Source: Fasciolopsis buskii
Taxonomy: Eukaryota; Platyhelminthes; Trematoda; Plagiorchiida; Fasciolidae
Length of the DNA stretch: 64,000 nucleotides
Assembly (NCBI GenBank): GCA_008360955.1
Contig: LUCM01002832.1
Coordinates: forward strand, 302,084 to 366,083
Reading direction: 5' to 3'
A program made the translations under genes and the position numbers. Numbering within the stretch: position 1 is the stretch's first letter; every line of letters begins with the position of its first letter. Below are positions 27,301 to 34,646 of this stretch, piece after piece. Below the pieces are notes generated by a model, which did no database searches, was not told where the DNA came from, and saw nothing but the letters and a program-made list of their open reading frames with translations.

Positions 27301-30300
27301 ATTTAGGCTCCGACTTCCAGTGACTTTCTGATTGCAGCATATATGTACGCTTCTTTTTGAAAACGCAAGGTGGACAAAAAATCCAGTGCATTCATGCATG
27401 CTCCCTGAGTAATGTTTTGCAGTATATGGTGCTCTGTGTTATCCAGTTCAATCCAGCCCAGCCCAGTTGGGCTCATGTCATTGTGTTGGTATCGTTCATT
27501 CGTCAATTACTAGTGAAGTGAATCATAATCTTTTGCCTTTTTTTGTCACCATTAATGCCCATTGGACGATTCAGTTATTTCTTGCGTCGAGTCACAATTA
27601 GTTAGCGATTATGGAACCTCTTTTACCATACCAGTCCCGATGCTCACCGAATGTCAATCATAACGATCAGTATTTAGCGTTATATTCTAAAATGCAAGTC
27701 TAATTAACGCTCAAGTTTTTGGTGACCAGTATGCTTCTTTATTATATTCTTTATTATTAATCCAGTTAACCCCATTACAACTTAAGTTCGCCGGCCGTAG
27801 TGTTCGTGCGTTGCGCACTAATTTAGATGTTCGGAAACTGTAAATGGCATTGCCCCCCGCCACGGCGGTTCATAAAGAGCAAGGGGAATTATTTCTGTGC
27901 CAAATTAATTAGTGGATTGCATGCATTTCCACTCGCTTAAAATTAGCCGAAACATTGATTGTATCGCTTGTTGAGTCGTTTATTGACGTCCGTGTTGACC
28001 ATCAGTTTGCCTATCACAAATAGCAATCAGCAGTAAAAGCCCTGCCCAACTTGATAAATTCTGTTTTATCCCTATTTAATCAAACAGACTAATCTTTCCG
28101 TGTTTTCCTGACTATAGAACTAAATTCGACTGTGTCGGTAAAACACTGCTGTGCCCAGACTTTAGACTAAATGTTTTTTACCCGCCATAAACTGAACTAC
28201 GTCTTAGCTATTGATATCTTCACATTTTTAACCCAGCTGAGGGCCTACTGATAAATTACACATCCGGTCTTAGAATTAGCCAATCTTTATCAAGGCTGTT
28301 TTCGTTAGCATTTCTTGATTGAGCTTTTGCATCCAGCCAAGAGAATTATCTCCGGAGTTACCAGGTGTATGTTACTCAATATCTGAATTTTCTATCATCA
28401 TTATTTGTGATTGGTCAACACGAGCATTCTTGTTACTTGTAAAAACAGCTTTCAGTGTCTCAAGAGCCGCAATTTCACATCCATGTGGTCGTTTAATTTC
28501 AATTATTAATTTTGATGATCCCAAATTAAACAAACATATCGTCGTTCTTTCTTCACCTACTAGAGTAGCCACCGCGTAACTCCACCCGGTTAACCAAAGT
28601 GAGCCCGAAAATCCGGGCGAGTTGTGGCCTTCTACGGTATGCAAATATCGGAATGTTATTTATTTTCCCAGGGCCTTTACTGCTAGATTATGACCAATGG
28701 TTGCAAATCAGATGCCTACACGAATGTATTAAATTCTTTTGGATTGGATGATTCTCACATGACTCGTGCTATGCTACCAATTCATCTGAGTTGGTGTTAT
28801 GTAGTTGGTGGAAGCCCGAAACAATGGCAACACAAGTTTCAGTCCTCTGAGACTATGAGCACAATCATAATAGGCATCGAGCCTATGATAGCACACACAG
28901 GTTGATCACAACACCGACTGGATACACGAGACTGACAATGACCCATAACCGCACAACGGTTGACACGATGCTGGAACCACAGTATGCGGTGCGCACGATT
29001 CAAGCTAGGCCTTCCACTAGCTGAACACAGAAGACGGAGCCTCCCGAGTAACGTGTATTGACACAGCACGAGGGCCAAGAAGATAAGCAGGAAGAAACAT
29101 GTCGAATGAGCTCGGATCACCACCGCTTATATAGTCTTCGGCCAGGTCGGGCGTCCGGCCTTGTGAATTAATGCAAAAGTCATAAAACTGACCAATCAGC
29201 GTACAACAATAGAAAGGCATGGAGAACAATTTAATTAACGTTAAATCGGAAGTAACGGAAACAGGAAAACGGTAGACTTAGGAAAATATAATAGCAGAAA
29301 TATAATCTTCATAAAAAATAGGGGAAGAAGACATGATCGTCTCCTCAACTGCTGGTCAATCTTGTGTCCCGTAATCTAAGCGTCAAGCTCTATATTAAAC
29401 GAAAGATGTTTCGTTCCTAAGCTTCTGCACAAGTTTATTAATCTGTGAAGTTTATTAAGCAGCAAAGTAACCAGTACTCTGTGCCCGGGTGGCTAAACTA
29501 TAGCTGAAGCTAAAAAAAAGAATACTCTGTGCCTACTTAACGTCTCGAAAACCTGTGGAACAGCAACCTGTTCATTTTCATTAACGATTTTCATGTGACT
29601 GCGCAGATCTCGGCTGGCAGTGGCTAGACGAATATGGTCGTGGCATTTGGACGTGAAGGTCGCGGGTTCGAGTCCTCTTGTCGCCGGTCAATTTCTTCAC
29701 TTGGCAGCCCTCTGTTGGCCGCGGCCCCTTTCCTGAGAAATGATGTACATTGTTATTTCATTAACAAAGGAAGTAGACGATAAAAGATAATCCCACACGC
29801 TTGTATCCGGCTTGTCCGATGACTCACATGGGCAATCCTGTTCGGGCCAGAGCAGATGCGCACTTGGATTCGATATCTCTGACGGATGGGAATAGAATTA
29901 TCACCAAAATCGTGGTTCCTGTGAGATCAGATTTACAAACAATATAGTTTCACGTAATCATCTAGCCATTTGACTTAATTTTTTTTGTGCATAACTGACA
30001 GTTAGAATCGCTTGTAGTGTTATGATAGTTAAGTTTCCCACATGGTCCTGAAAAAGAGCTTGTCAAGTGTGAACTCAATCAAACGAAGCGCAATCACTGT
30101 GCCGCGTGTTGAACGTTGGTAGCTCAGCAGTGGAGGTAAATACGCGTATATCCAAGGCTCGGGCAGCTTACGCTGCACTGAAGCTCTTGTGGTGTCGGAC
30201 TGATAATTCACTGAAGTTGAAAGGTCCTGTGTACTGTGCCGCAGTGCGCTGAGTTCTGTTGTATGGTTGCGAGACATGGAGTATGCATGTCGGAAATGTT

Positions 30301-32106
30301 CGTCGGTTGAAGGTTTTCGACCACCGACATCTACGTAGTATAGCCAGAATTGGATGCAGTGACCGGGTGAGTAATGTGAAGGTCAGGAATCTAATACTAG
30401 GTGTCGGCTTTCAGAACATTTTTTTCATCGTATGAAACCTAGTAGACTACGCTGGTTGGGTCACGCGTTGCGTATGGCGAACACTCGTCTATCATATCGT
30501 GCCCTATTTTGCAAGAGAAGCCGTGTGGAGGTCAAGAGATAACGTGGCAACGGGGGATAAGAAAATGTACAGCGAAGTTAGGTAAAGTAGGTGTCTCACG
30601 TCTTGTTGGTTGGGGTCCGGAAGACCCGTCAACTAGTTGGCTGGAGAGAGTGAGTAATATGACAGTGAACCGTGAGCAGTGGCGATCGTGTTGTCATTTT
30701 CTATCGAATCAGCATGATTGAAAGAGTGCATTTGTACAGTTAGACTTTGTTCCGTGTGTTGGCTGCAGCAGCGTCTTATCTTTTTCCGCCCGTGTAGGTT
30801 CACTTCCTTTTCTTCTTGGATATTCACTCTTTTTACAGAAGCGTGTAACTCTGGGGAAAAGGTAGCGGCCAGTGGGAATCGCCTTGCTGTTTAACGCTGA
30901 ACGATGATGATGATAATGATGCCGTGAATCAAGCCTACTGCGAGCTACTACCAAAGTGATATTTTCAAATTGACTGGACGCATACGTATTTGTGTCTCAG
31001 TCGCACACACAAGTAGGCGAAATCCTTAGTCTACTCGTGCCTTAATACATGGTCTGTTGGGAAACCAGAACTCAATGAGTCGTTGATGTTAAAGAAAAAA
31101 CCGTTGCCGTTCTTCAACTCAGAAACAGGAGCCCATTGCCTTTGTTTGCCGGGAACTCACAGTGACTACTGTTAGTGTTATCAGGAATAAAACTAGAAAT
31201 GTTTCCGTAACCCATTGAATCTGAAATTTAGCTGATGACATCGATTAAGGGTGATTTTTAAGACAAACGGCTGTTGTTTCCTCGTGAAGAATGTTTACGC
31301 TACTTATGTCAGAAAATGGGCTATCAATTAACTGATGATGAACAGAATCACAGAAATGAAAAATTACTTTTACCAAAGAACTCAATTATAGTGGTTAATA
31401 AACACGTTAGCTTTGCCACTACCAATCACGTACAAAACTTAATGTATCTGTTAATATACTTCAACAAACTTTCGTCCTTGGCTTGCTTCAGGTACTTGGA
31501 AATTCCCGATTGAGACAATAGAAAACATGGTTGCTACCGTGTTTTCTAATTTTTCAATCGGGAATTTTCAATTACAGCAACGTCGTTCAGCTGTGAACTC
31601 ACAACCGTGTTCTTGTGAATATGTAGTGCGTGTTTTCACGTGTAATTTCGGACAAAAGCAATAGCGATATCATCTTATGGTAGGTGCCCAGTGGAACTGG
31701 CTGGACCCTGATTCCGAACAAACAATGGGCGGGGTTTCTGGCATTTAGAACTCAGTTCATCAGCATATGTTGCAGAGGACTTATTGGGCAACCAGGATGC
31801 CTAGCTCCATCGGAAGGGCGCACGAACTGAACAGTCAGTCACGTGGGTCACAAGACCCTCAGTTTGTAGTATTGTTTTATAGGTTAGATTATTGGCTCAG
31901 AGGCTCGGAGTAAGGGGCCCTGAGTCCACCGCTTACTGCGGTTTGGGCAAGCGGACAGCGCCAAGTCCAACGACGAAATTGATGGGCAACCGATGACGGG
32001 AAAATGGAAAAGCTGGCACATACCTAATGATTTCTGCACAATAATTCTTTTTCCTTTGCTCCTCTTCATGGTTCCTATCGCTCACGATCTGGGCACAATT
32101 TTATGC

Positions 32107-32161
<55 letters not shown>

Positions 32162-34357
32162 ATATCATCACAGTGACTGACGATAAGAATTTGTGTTAGT
32201 ATTTGCGATTTTCCGATGGCATTCTTACCATGCGGTTATCCATCCATTTTTTTCTCTTGGGTTCTTTTGGATATTTCTTTCCGATCCACTTTAGTGCTGA
32301 TTTCTAGTCATCTGATGGTGGCATAATAAGAGTGTGATCCTGATCAATTTTTACCCCCCATTGATGTTCCACACTCGTCCTAAACACTAGTATTCCTTAA
32401 TTTGCTCTGGTCGCGTCCGCCCATTTACTTACAAACATCGGGATAAGGATATGTTATTGACTTCCCCCAGGTAATTCCATTTTGACGTATCATCATTTCA
32501 TAAGCTCAACAATAGTCCCACAACCTCAGTTTTCGTTGTACACAATGTGGTTGATCAAGATTGCCGTGGCTTCTTGAGAATTCTCTGAATTCCTCTTTGA
32601 TCTCTGACTTTCCAAACACCACTTGCTGTGAAGATTTCTCCGTTCAGAATCCCAATGAAAGCGAATTTTATAGACCCGGTTTTCAGACCAGTGTCAGTTT
32701 GTCAAATCTATTGTAATGTGTCATTTACTTCATTCCATTGGCTATGCACGTGCGTGATTTTTTCCTTTTTGTTGTTTGCCTAGGCAAACTTGTTAGTGAA
32801 AACTGTTGTGATCAAGAGTCGTTTCAGTGATACAGTCTCCACATTCGTCAACAACAATTTCTGAAGCATTTTCGGCATATTTATCCCTGTCTAAGCTTTG
32901 GTGGGTTTTTCCGCCAACGACTTTATCCATTCCCTCCTACCCGATGAGCTATGTGATGAAATGCCTTTATTTTTTTGCTACGCCACTCCATTTCCTTTTT
33001 TAGAGATCCTACAAACCTACAGGCAAAGGACACCTGAATTAACTCCGCCTCGCTATCCGATTGGGGAAAGCTATCTGTCCTCTGCTGTTTTATCTTCTTC
33101 CGCATACTTTCCTTCGCGTTCTGACGAAGTGCAAGACGCACTTCAATCCGCAATGGACGCAAATCCAGAGCCATCTCCGTGTATGCGTAGCCCCGTTTTC
33201 ACTCGTAATCCGTTCGTTAGTCCTATGCACATACCAGGAACGCGTTCTCCCACATTCACTGCCTCCGACCCACCGGCAAACAACAAGGATTCAACTGATG
33301 ATCCATCGACTTCACCCACTTTAGATGGTATCCCGGCCGCTTGTCTCCTCGAGCACAGGTACTGTAAACTTACTGAAGCTTGCATGTTATATTTGCGGAA
33401 AGGAATTCTGTTTGTTCCCCACAACTTATTTTCCTCTTCTAGTGTGTAGTCGTCCAAGAAAGTTGATTTCCCTTTCAAAAATCGACTTTTTCACGGGTCA
33501 TTTTAGCAGCCTTTGATGTTCATATTTATAGACTAATCACTTTTGCACGTTGGTTTATATGTAGTCACAGCCTAACTGAAGTCTCGCCATTTTGTTTTTC
33601 ATTATTGTTCCTTAAATTCCGTTCTGGTTTTTGTAAATGGGGATTTAACGGTACTGTTCGAGGTTTGGCACTCAGGACCACTGTCCGTCTATGGCATAAG
33701 ATTGTAATATGCATTTCCCGGACTTTTTGTGTGGCGTGGACGTTAGAAAATCGTGATCTATCTTCCGGGGCCCACGCTATCTCCCTCCTTTGTTGTCCGT
33801 TACAACTCTGGGGTTAAAGAATATTTCTCTTCCACTTCGCGTATACGCAATAGTTGATAATGATAAAGCATTGATACATTTGAGGGAAGCTCGCCTCAAT
33901 TAAAATTTTTTATTAGTTTCTAATGCAGCATGATTTCGTCACATTACTTCTGGATTTATATGAAGTCATGTCTGCTATGTAATACCTTTTCCATTTTTGC
34001 GTGTCCAGTACTTCCAACAAGCCCACTTCTTGTTACTTTCCGAACAGGAACTTTATACCCGTTGAGGAACTGCAGTCCTCGGCGGGTACTCTGTTGTCGG
34101 GCTCTGCTACACCACCGCGGGAACGACTGGACGAGGAACGTGCGGATTTTGTGGATAGTTCACCGAATTTTTTGGATGCCCACATGTATCAGCTAAGTCC
34201 ACCGTTAGACCGTGCTTCACGCGATTCTATCTTACTTGCTAAGCCCCCTGTTCGACCTTCGCAATCTATTCGTAAGTGGAGCCTTACGTCTCGTAGTGAA
34301 TCGCGCCGTTCATCTATAGTCGTCAGTGGTCGCCAGGTTAGTTCTACTGCAGAATAA
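221..34357 (+). CDS. EXO1: Exonuclease 1 (5'-3' exonuclease/flap endonuclease), 11-exon gene model
   Basis: EXO1 resects DNA 5'-3' and cuts 5' flaps in mismatch repair, end resection and meiosis, acting in the nucleus with MutL/MutS partners. The model joins 221-381, 425-544, 590-713, 1473-1610, 7337-7522, 10362-10759, 12898-13000, 15504-15714, 21494-21826, 33004-33358 and 34009-34357; all splice phases agree, giving 825 residues (human protein 846). XPG-N covers about residues 1-99, XPG-I about 138-230 and H2TH about 228-265. The metal ligands D30, D78, E150, D152, D171, D173 and D228 (human D225) and basic K85 and R92 are all present. The C-terminal half is Ser/Pro-rich and poorly conserved, as in the family. 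The MLH1-binding MIP box appears degenerate (RSPTF). Stop TAA is at 34355, with AATAAA at 34647. An alternative splices exon 11 at 34336 to exons at 40047 and 41935. The nuclease half is secure; exons 8-11 rest on phase, splice sites and short similarities. Confidence 0.9.
425..544 (+). CDS. EXO1: EXO1 exon 2 (XPG-N, D78/K85/R92)
   Basis: Acceptor is TATTAG and donor is GTATGT. It encodes KPILVFDG with catalytic D78, followed by a basic stretch containing K85 and R92, which position the scissile phosphate in this family. Both flanking introns are under 50 nt. Confidence 0.92.
590..713 (+). CDS. EXO1: EXO1 exon 3 (helical arch region)
   Basis: Encodes residues 94-135, including [11 protein letters not shown] and MANDVLV, matching the arch/helix region between XPG-N and XPG-I. 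The acceptor ends AACCAG, the donor is GTAAGA, and the exon ends in phase 0. Confidence 0.92.
714..1472 (+). other. EXO1 intron 3
   Basis: 759-nt intron, AT-rich with a T-run near its start. No coding region, mobile element or structured RNA was recognised. Confidence 0.8.
1473..1610 (+). CDS. EXO1: EXO1 exon 4 (XPG-I catalytic core)
   Basis: Encodes [19 protein letters not shown] and [13 protein letters not shown], carrying metal ligands E150, D152, D171 and D173. This is the most conserved exon. The acceptor ends CGATAG, the donor is GTAGGT, and both ends are phase 0. Confidence 0.95.
1611..2689 (+). other. EXO1 intron 4, proximal part
   Basis: Non-coding intronic sequence. The conserved reading frame stops being EXO1-like at the GTAGGT donor at 1611; the frame stays open to 1826 by chance. 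No further feature is recognised. Confidence 0.6.
2690..3110 (-). mobile_element. Very degenerate RTE-like reverse-transcriptase fragment (second family)
   Basis: The reverse strand around 3040-3005 reads a broken version of the motif F-A-P-S-K-C-K-x-L-L-x-D-W, found just after the polymerase core of this LINE type. At about 2840-2800 it reads CDTW, like the CETW block that follows. The same motif occurs in clearer copies at 14.15 kb and 43.4 kb. Stops and frameshifts are numerous; boundaries are approximate. Confidence 0.35.
3111..3959. other. EXO1 intron 4, unassigned stretch
   Basis: No recognised feature. A 166-codon open frame at 3559-4059 (+) runs into the retroelement that follows and may be its decayed 5' part, but no domain is visible in the first 130 codons. 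Confidence 0.4.
3960..5750 (+). mobile_element. Degenerate Jockey/CR1-type non-LTR retrotransposon
   Basis: Reading across frameshifts, the + strand shows an endonuclease block with ILGDF at about 4130, then the reverse-transcriptase block KAFDGV...HKGLLAKL (4680-4725). A decayed version of the GVPQG..LSPTLF region follows at about 4820-4890. The C-terminal L-D-R-V-Q-x-K-A-I-R-L-I-type block (about 5350-5400) and downstream leucine-rich tail complete the order typical of this superfamily. It lies inside EXO1 intron 4 in the same orientation as the gene. Many stops show it is dead. Family name beyond Jockey/CR1 is not supported. Confidence 0.65.
5751..6974. other. EXO1 intron 4, unassigned stretch
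   Basis: Only short open frames with no recognisable domain on either strand, and no simple repeat. Treated as ordinary intron. Confidence 0.5.
6975..7215 (-). mobile_element. RTE family 1, copy A: 3'-end fragment
   Basis: The reverse strand matches the 3' UTR of the RTE copies at 30.7-30.9 kb and 54.8-55.0 kb. Shared elements are the CAATCATTCTGATtCG-like block, the ACACGGAACA block, the TACACAGGCGGGAA block and an end near a TATCATCG run, the remnant of the family's GAT/ATG-repeat tail. It has no coding part. It lies only about 120 bases upstream of EXO1 exon 5. Confidence 0.7.
7337..7522 (+). CDS. EXO1: EXO1 exon 5 (SGCDY and H2TH motif)
   Basis: Encodes [21 protein letters not shown], with metal ligand D228 and the helix-two-turn-helix DNA-binding loop. 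The segment before it is three residues longer than in human EXO1, which shifts D225 to D228. The donor GTTAGT is chosen over a GTAAGG four bases later because only this site joins exon 6 in frame (AAK|ILRQ, human CKVLR). Confidence 0.92.
7523..8324. other. EXO1 intron 5, proximal part
   Basis: No coding exon recognised. A GGTTTCAAACCCC-like B-box string at about 7797 could be a decayed SINE, but no matching A box or second copy was found in the window. Confidence 0.4.
8325..8540 (-). mobile_element. tRNA-derived SINE, family 2
   Basis: On the reverse strand, 8540-8460 reads like a tRNA gene: A box TAGCGTAATGGC, a CTCAAAA anticodon-loop-like heptamer and a B box-like GAGTTCGCGTCCC. A non-tRNA body continues to about 8325. 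The anticodon stem pairs over only three bases, so this is not a functional tRNA gene. A more diverged relative lies at about 10.05 kb in the same orientation. Confidence 0.6.
8541..9869. other. EXO1 intron 5, unassigned stretch
   Basis: Several short open frames but no domain, splice-consistent exon or repeat that could be recognised. Confidence 0.5.
9870..10060 (-). mobile_element. Diverged copy of tRNA-derived SINE family 2
   Basis: On the reverse strand an A box-like TAGCATAATTGCTAGGGCGTTC and a partial B box (CCGAGTTC) match the head of the 8.5-kb SINE. An ACGATAATAT segment near the far end matches the body of that copy (GCGATAATAT). Similarity between head and far end is weak. Confidence 0.38.
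10362..10759 (+). CDS. EXO1: EXO1 exon 6 (post-H2TH helices)
   Basis: Encodes residues 244-375: the [15 protein letters not shown] helix, a poorly conserved insert, then FRLQVVFDP and FAGQ, which match the human FLYQLVFDP and YAGQ segments. The acceptor ends CCTCCAG; the donor GTAAGT splits the FAGQ glutamine codon in phase 2. Confidence 0.88.
10760..12897. other. EXO1 intron 6
   Basis: 2.1-kb intron. It holds a TA-rich microsatellite at 12678-12711 and otherwise nothing recognised; all open frames are under 85 codons without domains. Confidence 0.6.
12678..12711. repeat. Imperfect TA microsatellite
   Basis: Imperfect run of TA and TAT units in EXO1 intron 6, about 190 bases before exon 7. 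Confidence 0.85.
12898..13000 (+). CDS. EXO1: EXO1 exon 7 (end of conserved nuclease half)
   Basis: Encodes ATQLALGNV..., then FNPDSPNQ, matching human IALQIALGNKD...YNPDT directly after FAGQ. It is too short and split to stand out alone, but phase and homology are both exact. The acceptor ends CTATAG and the donor is GTATTA. Confidence 0.88.
13001..13719. other. EXO1 intron 7, proximal part
   Basis: No feature recognised before the retroelement fragment that begins near 13720. Confidence 0.5.
13720..14690 (-). mobile_element. RTE-like LINE family 2, reverse-transcriptase fragment
   Basis: Reverse-strand translation across frameshifts gives, in order, [11 protein letters not shown] with a following helix (14670-14600), a tail resembling SSVRQ.FPF (about 14480) and [10 protein letters not shown] (about 14145-14120). 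The post-polymerase region follows with a damaged VFEH.CLRS block (about 13930-13890). This is the normal domain order of an RTE-type reverse transcriptase, with stops in every block. It lies in EXO1 intron 7, antisense to the gene. Confidence 0.65.
14691..15503. other. EXO1 intron 7, distal part
   Basis: No recognisable element. The sequence just before 15504 is moderately pyrimidine-rich, as needed for the exon 8 acceptor. Confidence 0.5.
15504..15714 (+). CDS. EXO1: EXO1 exon 8 (linker, SIWHKSYP motif)
   Basis: Encodes about 70 residues of variable linker ending [10 protein letters not shown], which parallels human SIWHRNYSP. It starts in phase 0 after TTGTTCACCGAG and ends in phase 1 at GTAAGT. 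The acceptor is only moderate, so the exact start is the weak point. Confidence 0.7.
15715..18404. other. EXO1 intron 8, proximal part
   Basis: Contains a 135-codon open frame at 17258-17665 (+) and one of 64 codons at 16714-16908 (-). Neither shows a domain or good splice sites. A short stretch near 17475-17520 resembles the 61-bp insertion at 48.3 kb. Confidence 0.45.
18405..20235 (-). mobile_element. RTE family 1, copy B (internally deleted)
   Basis: Reading the reverse strand from 20235 down: an endonuclease piece with a broken AYAPTD-like segment near 20030, then a deletion into the reverse transcriptase. That block has [31 protein letters not shown], a [11 protein letters not shown] stretch in place of YADD, and APSKCK. 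Next come the [11 protein letters not shown] region, another deletion, and the 3' UTR to about 18405. It is nearly identical over several hundred bases to copy C, which lies on the other side of EXO1 exon 9 in opposite orientation. Frameshifts, including one shared with copy C, show it is inactive. Confidence 0.85.
20252..20430 (+). mobile_element. tRNA-derived SINE, family 1 (copy 1)
   Basis: Contains a B box-like GTGGTTTCGAATCC at about 20319. A body follows with CTTGACAGCCCTCTGTTTGCCACGGCCTC and an AATGCAATATGTACTGTTACCTCAATAA-like stretch. The same order of blocks occurs at 29.6-29.8 kb. It starts within about 20 bases of the 5' end of RTE copy B. Confidence 0.6.
20431..21493. other. EXO1 intron 8, distal part
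   Basis: A reverse-strand open frame of 108 codons (20642-20968) has no recognisable domain. Nothing else is seen before the exon 9 acceptor. Confidence 0.45.
21494..21826 (+). CDS. EXO1: EXO1 exon 9 (variable C-terminal region, 333 nt)
   Basis: Follows a strong polypyrimidine tract (CATTTCAG) and ends at donor GTATGT. It encodes about 111 residues of low-complexity, partly acidic and proline-rich sequence with KKFRESSPD near its end. Both boundaries are phase 1, so the exon can be skipped without changing frame. It sits between two oppositely oriented, nearly identical RTE copies. Assignment to EXO1 rests on phase and position, since this part of the family is poorly conserved. Confidence 0.72.
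21827..24189. other. EXO1 intron 9, proximal part
   Basis: 2.4 kb with no recognised gene, exon or repeat; open frames are short and domain-free. Confidence 0.5.
24190..25705 (+). mobile_element. RTE family 1, copy C (internally deleted)
   Basis: Starts in the endonuclease domain ([13 protein letters not shown] at about 24265, then YVYAPVDF at 24370) and jumps to the start of the reverse transcriptase ([14 protein letters not shown] by frame shift at about 24896). It continues through [12 protein letters not shown] and [12 protein letters not shown]. At about 25168 a deletion removes the whole polymerase core, including YADD, and joins to [18 protein letters not shown]. It then runs through [11 protein letters not shown] and [10 protein letters not shown] and ends near 25705 without the 3' UTR. 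Confidence 0.87.
26050..26512 (-). mobile_element. RTE family 1, copy D: 5'-end fragment
   Basis: The reverse strand matches the leader of the 51.2-kb copy block by block: GTGTGACGGTTTGCGTGCCTCCATGA, GGATGGACCATCT, AATGGGTAGAGGCCT, then the [11 protein letters not shown] peptide. It ends shortly into the reading frame. A lone 5' piece is unusual for LINEs, which are normally 5'-truncated. Confidence 0.75.
26513..28849. other. EXO1 intron 9, unassigned stretch
   Basis: No recognised coding or repeat sequence. Open frames of 86 (+) and 90 (-) codons overlap at about 28.32-28.64 kb, with no identifiable domain. Confidence 0.45.
28850..29225 (-). promoter_or_regulatory. Candidate minus-strand promoter, possibly a solo LTR
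   Basis: On the reverse strand a GATTGG (inverted CCAAT) near 29200 is followed by GACTATATAAGC near 29135, a good TATA box at normal spacing. Downstream sequence is unlike the neighbouring intron. Terminal TG...CA ends and target duplications were not established, so a retroelement LTR is only one possibility. Confidence 0.3.
29475..29533 (+). repeat. 11-bp direct repeats flanking a 37-bp A-tailed insertion
   Basis: TACTCTGTGCC occurs at 29475-29485 and 29523-29533. Between them are 37 bases beginning CGGGTGGCTAAAC and ending in an A-rich tail (TAAAAAAAAGAA). This is the signature of target-primed reverse transcription of a very short RNA. Confidence 0.55.
29605..29775 (+). mobile_element. 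tRNA-derived SINE, family 1 (copy 2)
   Basis: A perfect RNA polymerase III B box core, GGTTCGAGTCC (inside GGGTTCGAGTCCT), lies at about 29659. An A box-like GTGGCTAGACGAAT precedes it at the right distance. The body (TTGGCAGCCCTCTGTTGGCCGCGGCCCC) matches the 20.3-kb copy. Confidence 0.65.
30090..30930 (+). mobile_element. RTE family 1, copy E: 5'-truncated 3' part with UTR and tail
   Basis: Begins in the region after the polymerase core ([20 protein letters not shown]), continues through [16 protein letters not shown] and [10 protein letters not shown] and the C-terminal block, then a 3' UTR. It ends in a GATGATGATGATAATGATG run at 30901-30920. The 5' truncation and simple-repeat tail are typical of RTE insertion. 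Several frameshifts and stops are present. Confidence 0.85.
31499..31569 (+). ncRNA. 71-nt near-perfect hairpin (pre-miRNA-like or minimal foldback)
   Basis: Bases 31499-31531 pair with 31536-31569 around a 4-nt loop (TGCT). By direct pairing, 31 of 33 positions match (29 Watson-Crick, two G-T), with two mismatches and one bulged base. The length is in the range of animal pre-miRNAs, but the loop is tight and no mature sequence is recognised. It lies in EXO1 intron 9 and would be transcribed with the host gene. Confidence 0.4.
32110..32158. repeat. (TA)n microsatellite
   Basis: Uninterrupted TA repeat of about 24 units in EXO1 intron 9. Confidence 0.97.
33004..33358 (+). CDS. EXO1: EXO1 exon 10 (region of the MIP box)
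   Basis: Begins after CCTTTTTTAG with two bases completing the split codon from exon 9 and ends at donor GTACTG in phase 2. It encodes a Ser/Pro-rich segment with FTRNPF and IPGTRSPTF (residues 668-676), which parallel human TRNKF and VPGTRSRFF. The human RSRFF is an MLH1-interacting MIP box; here the terminal aromatic pair is not kept. Confidence 0.72.
33359..34008 (+). other. EXO1 intron 10
   Basis: 650-nt intron with no recognisable internal feature. The donor is GTACTG and the acceptor is preceded by TTTTCCATTTTTGCGTGTCCAG. Confidence 0.65.
34009..34357 (+). CDS. EXO1: EXO1 exon 11 (terminal coding exon in preferred model)
   Basis: Starts after GCGTGTCCAG, completing a split serine codon (AG|T). 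It encodes about 115 residues ending in an Arg/Ser-rich tail, then TAA at 34355. A possible donor GTTAGT at 34337 would remove the last six residues and continue in phase 0. The terminal reading is preferred because the protein length matches the family and a poly(A) signal with GT-rich DNA follows within 300 bases. Confidence 0.68.
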
Positions 34358-34646
34358 TCGCTTTGTTCTTTATGTACGTGCGCTTTGTAGATTGCGTTGA
34401 AAAATGTCTGAGCAACTGAACGAAAAGATTCGATCGAAAAGTAGGAAATCTTGTGAATTGGTCTACAGATATTTTCGTAAATTTTTCTCGAATGTTAGGA
34501 GTAACTGGTCGACTCCGGCTGGATCTATAGTGGGTTTCAATACCACGCGCGCACTGTTCATGAGTATCGAATGACCGGTACATAGTATGAGCTAGAATTT
34601 GTTTAGCACTCTTAGGAAGTCAAGCTGATCCATTTTAATCCAGTAT

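Larger units (their letters stand above)
30931..33003. other. EXO1 intron 9, distal part
   Basis: Contains the 71-nt hairpin at 31499-31569 and a TA microsatellite at 32110-32158. An open frame overlapping exon 10 upstream of 33004 has no support of its own. Confidence 0.5.

Noticed and set aside
32898..33003. Upstream extension of the exon 10 open frame as coding sequence
   Set aside because: The frame is open upstream, but a strong TTTTTTAG acceptor at 32996-33003 gives the phase needed by exon 9; the upstream part has no similarity to EXO1.
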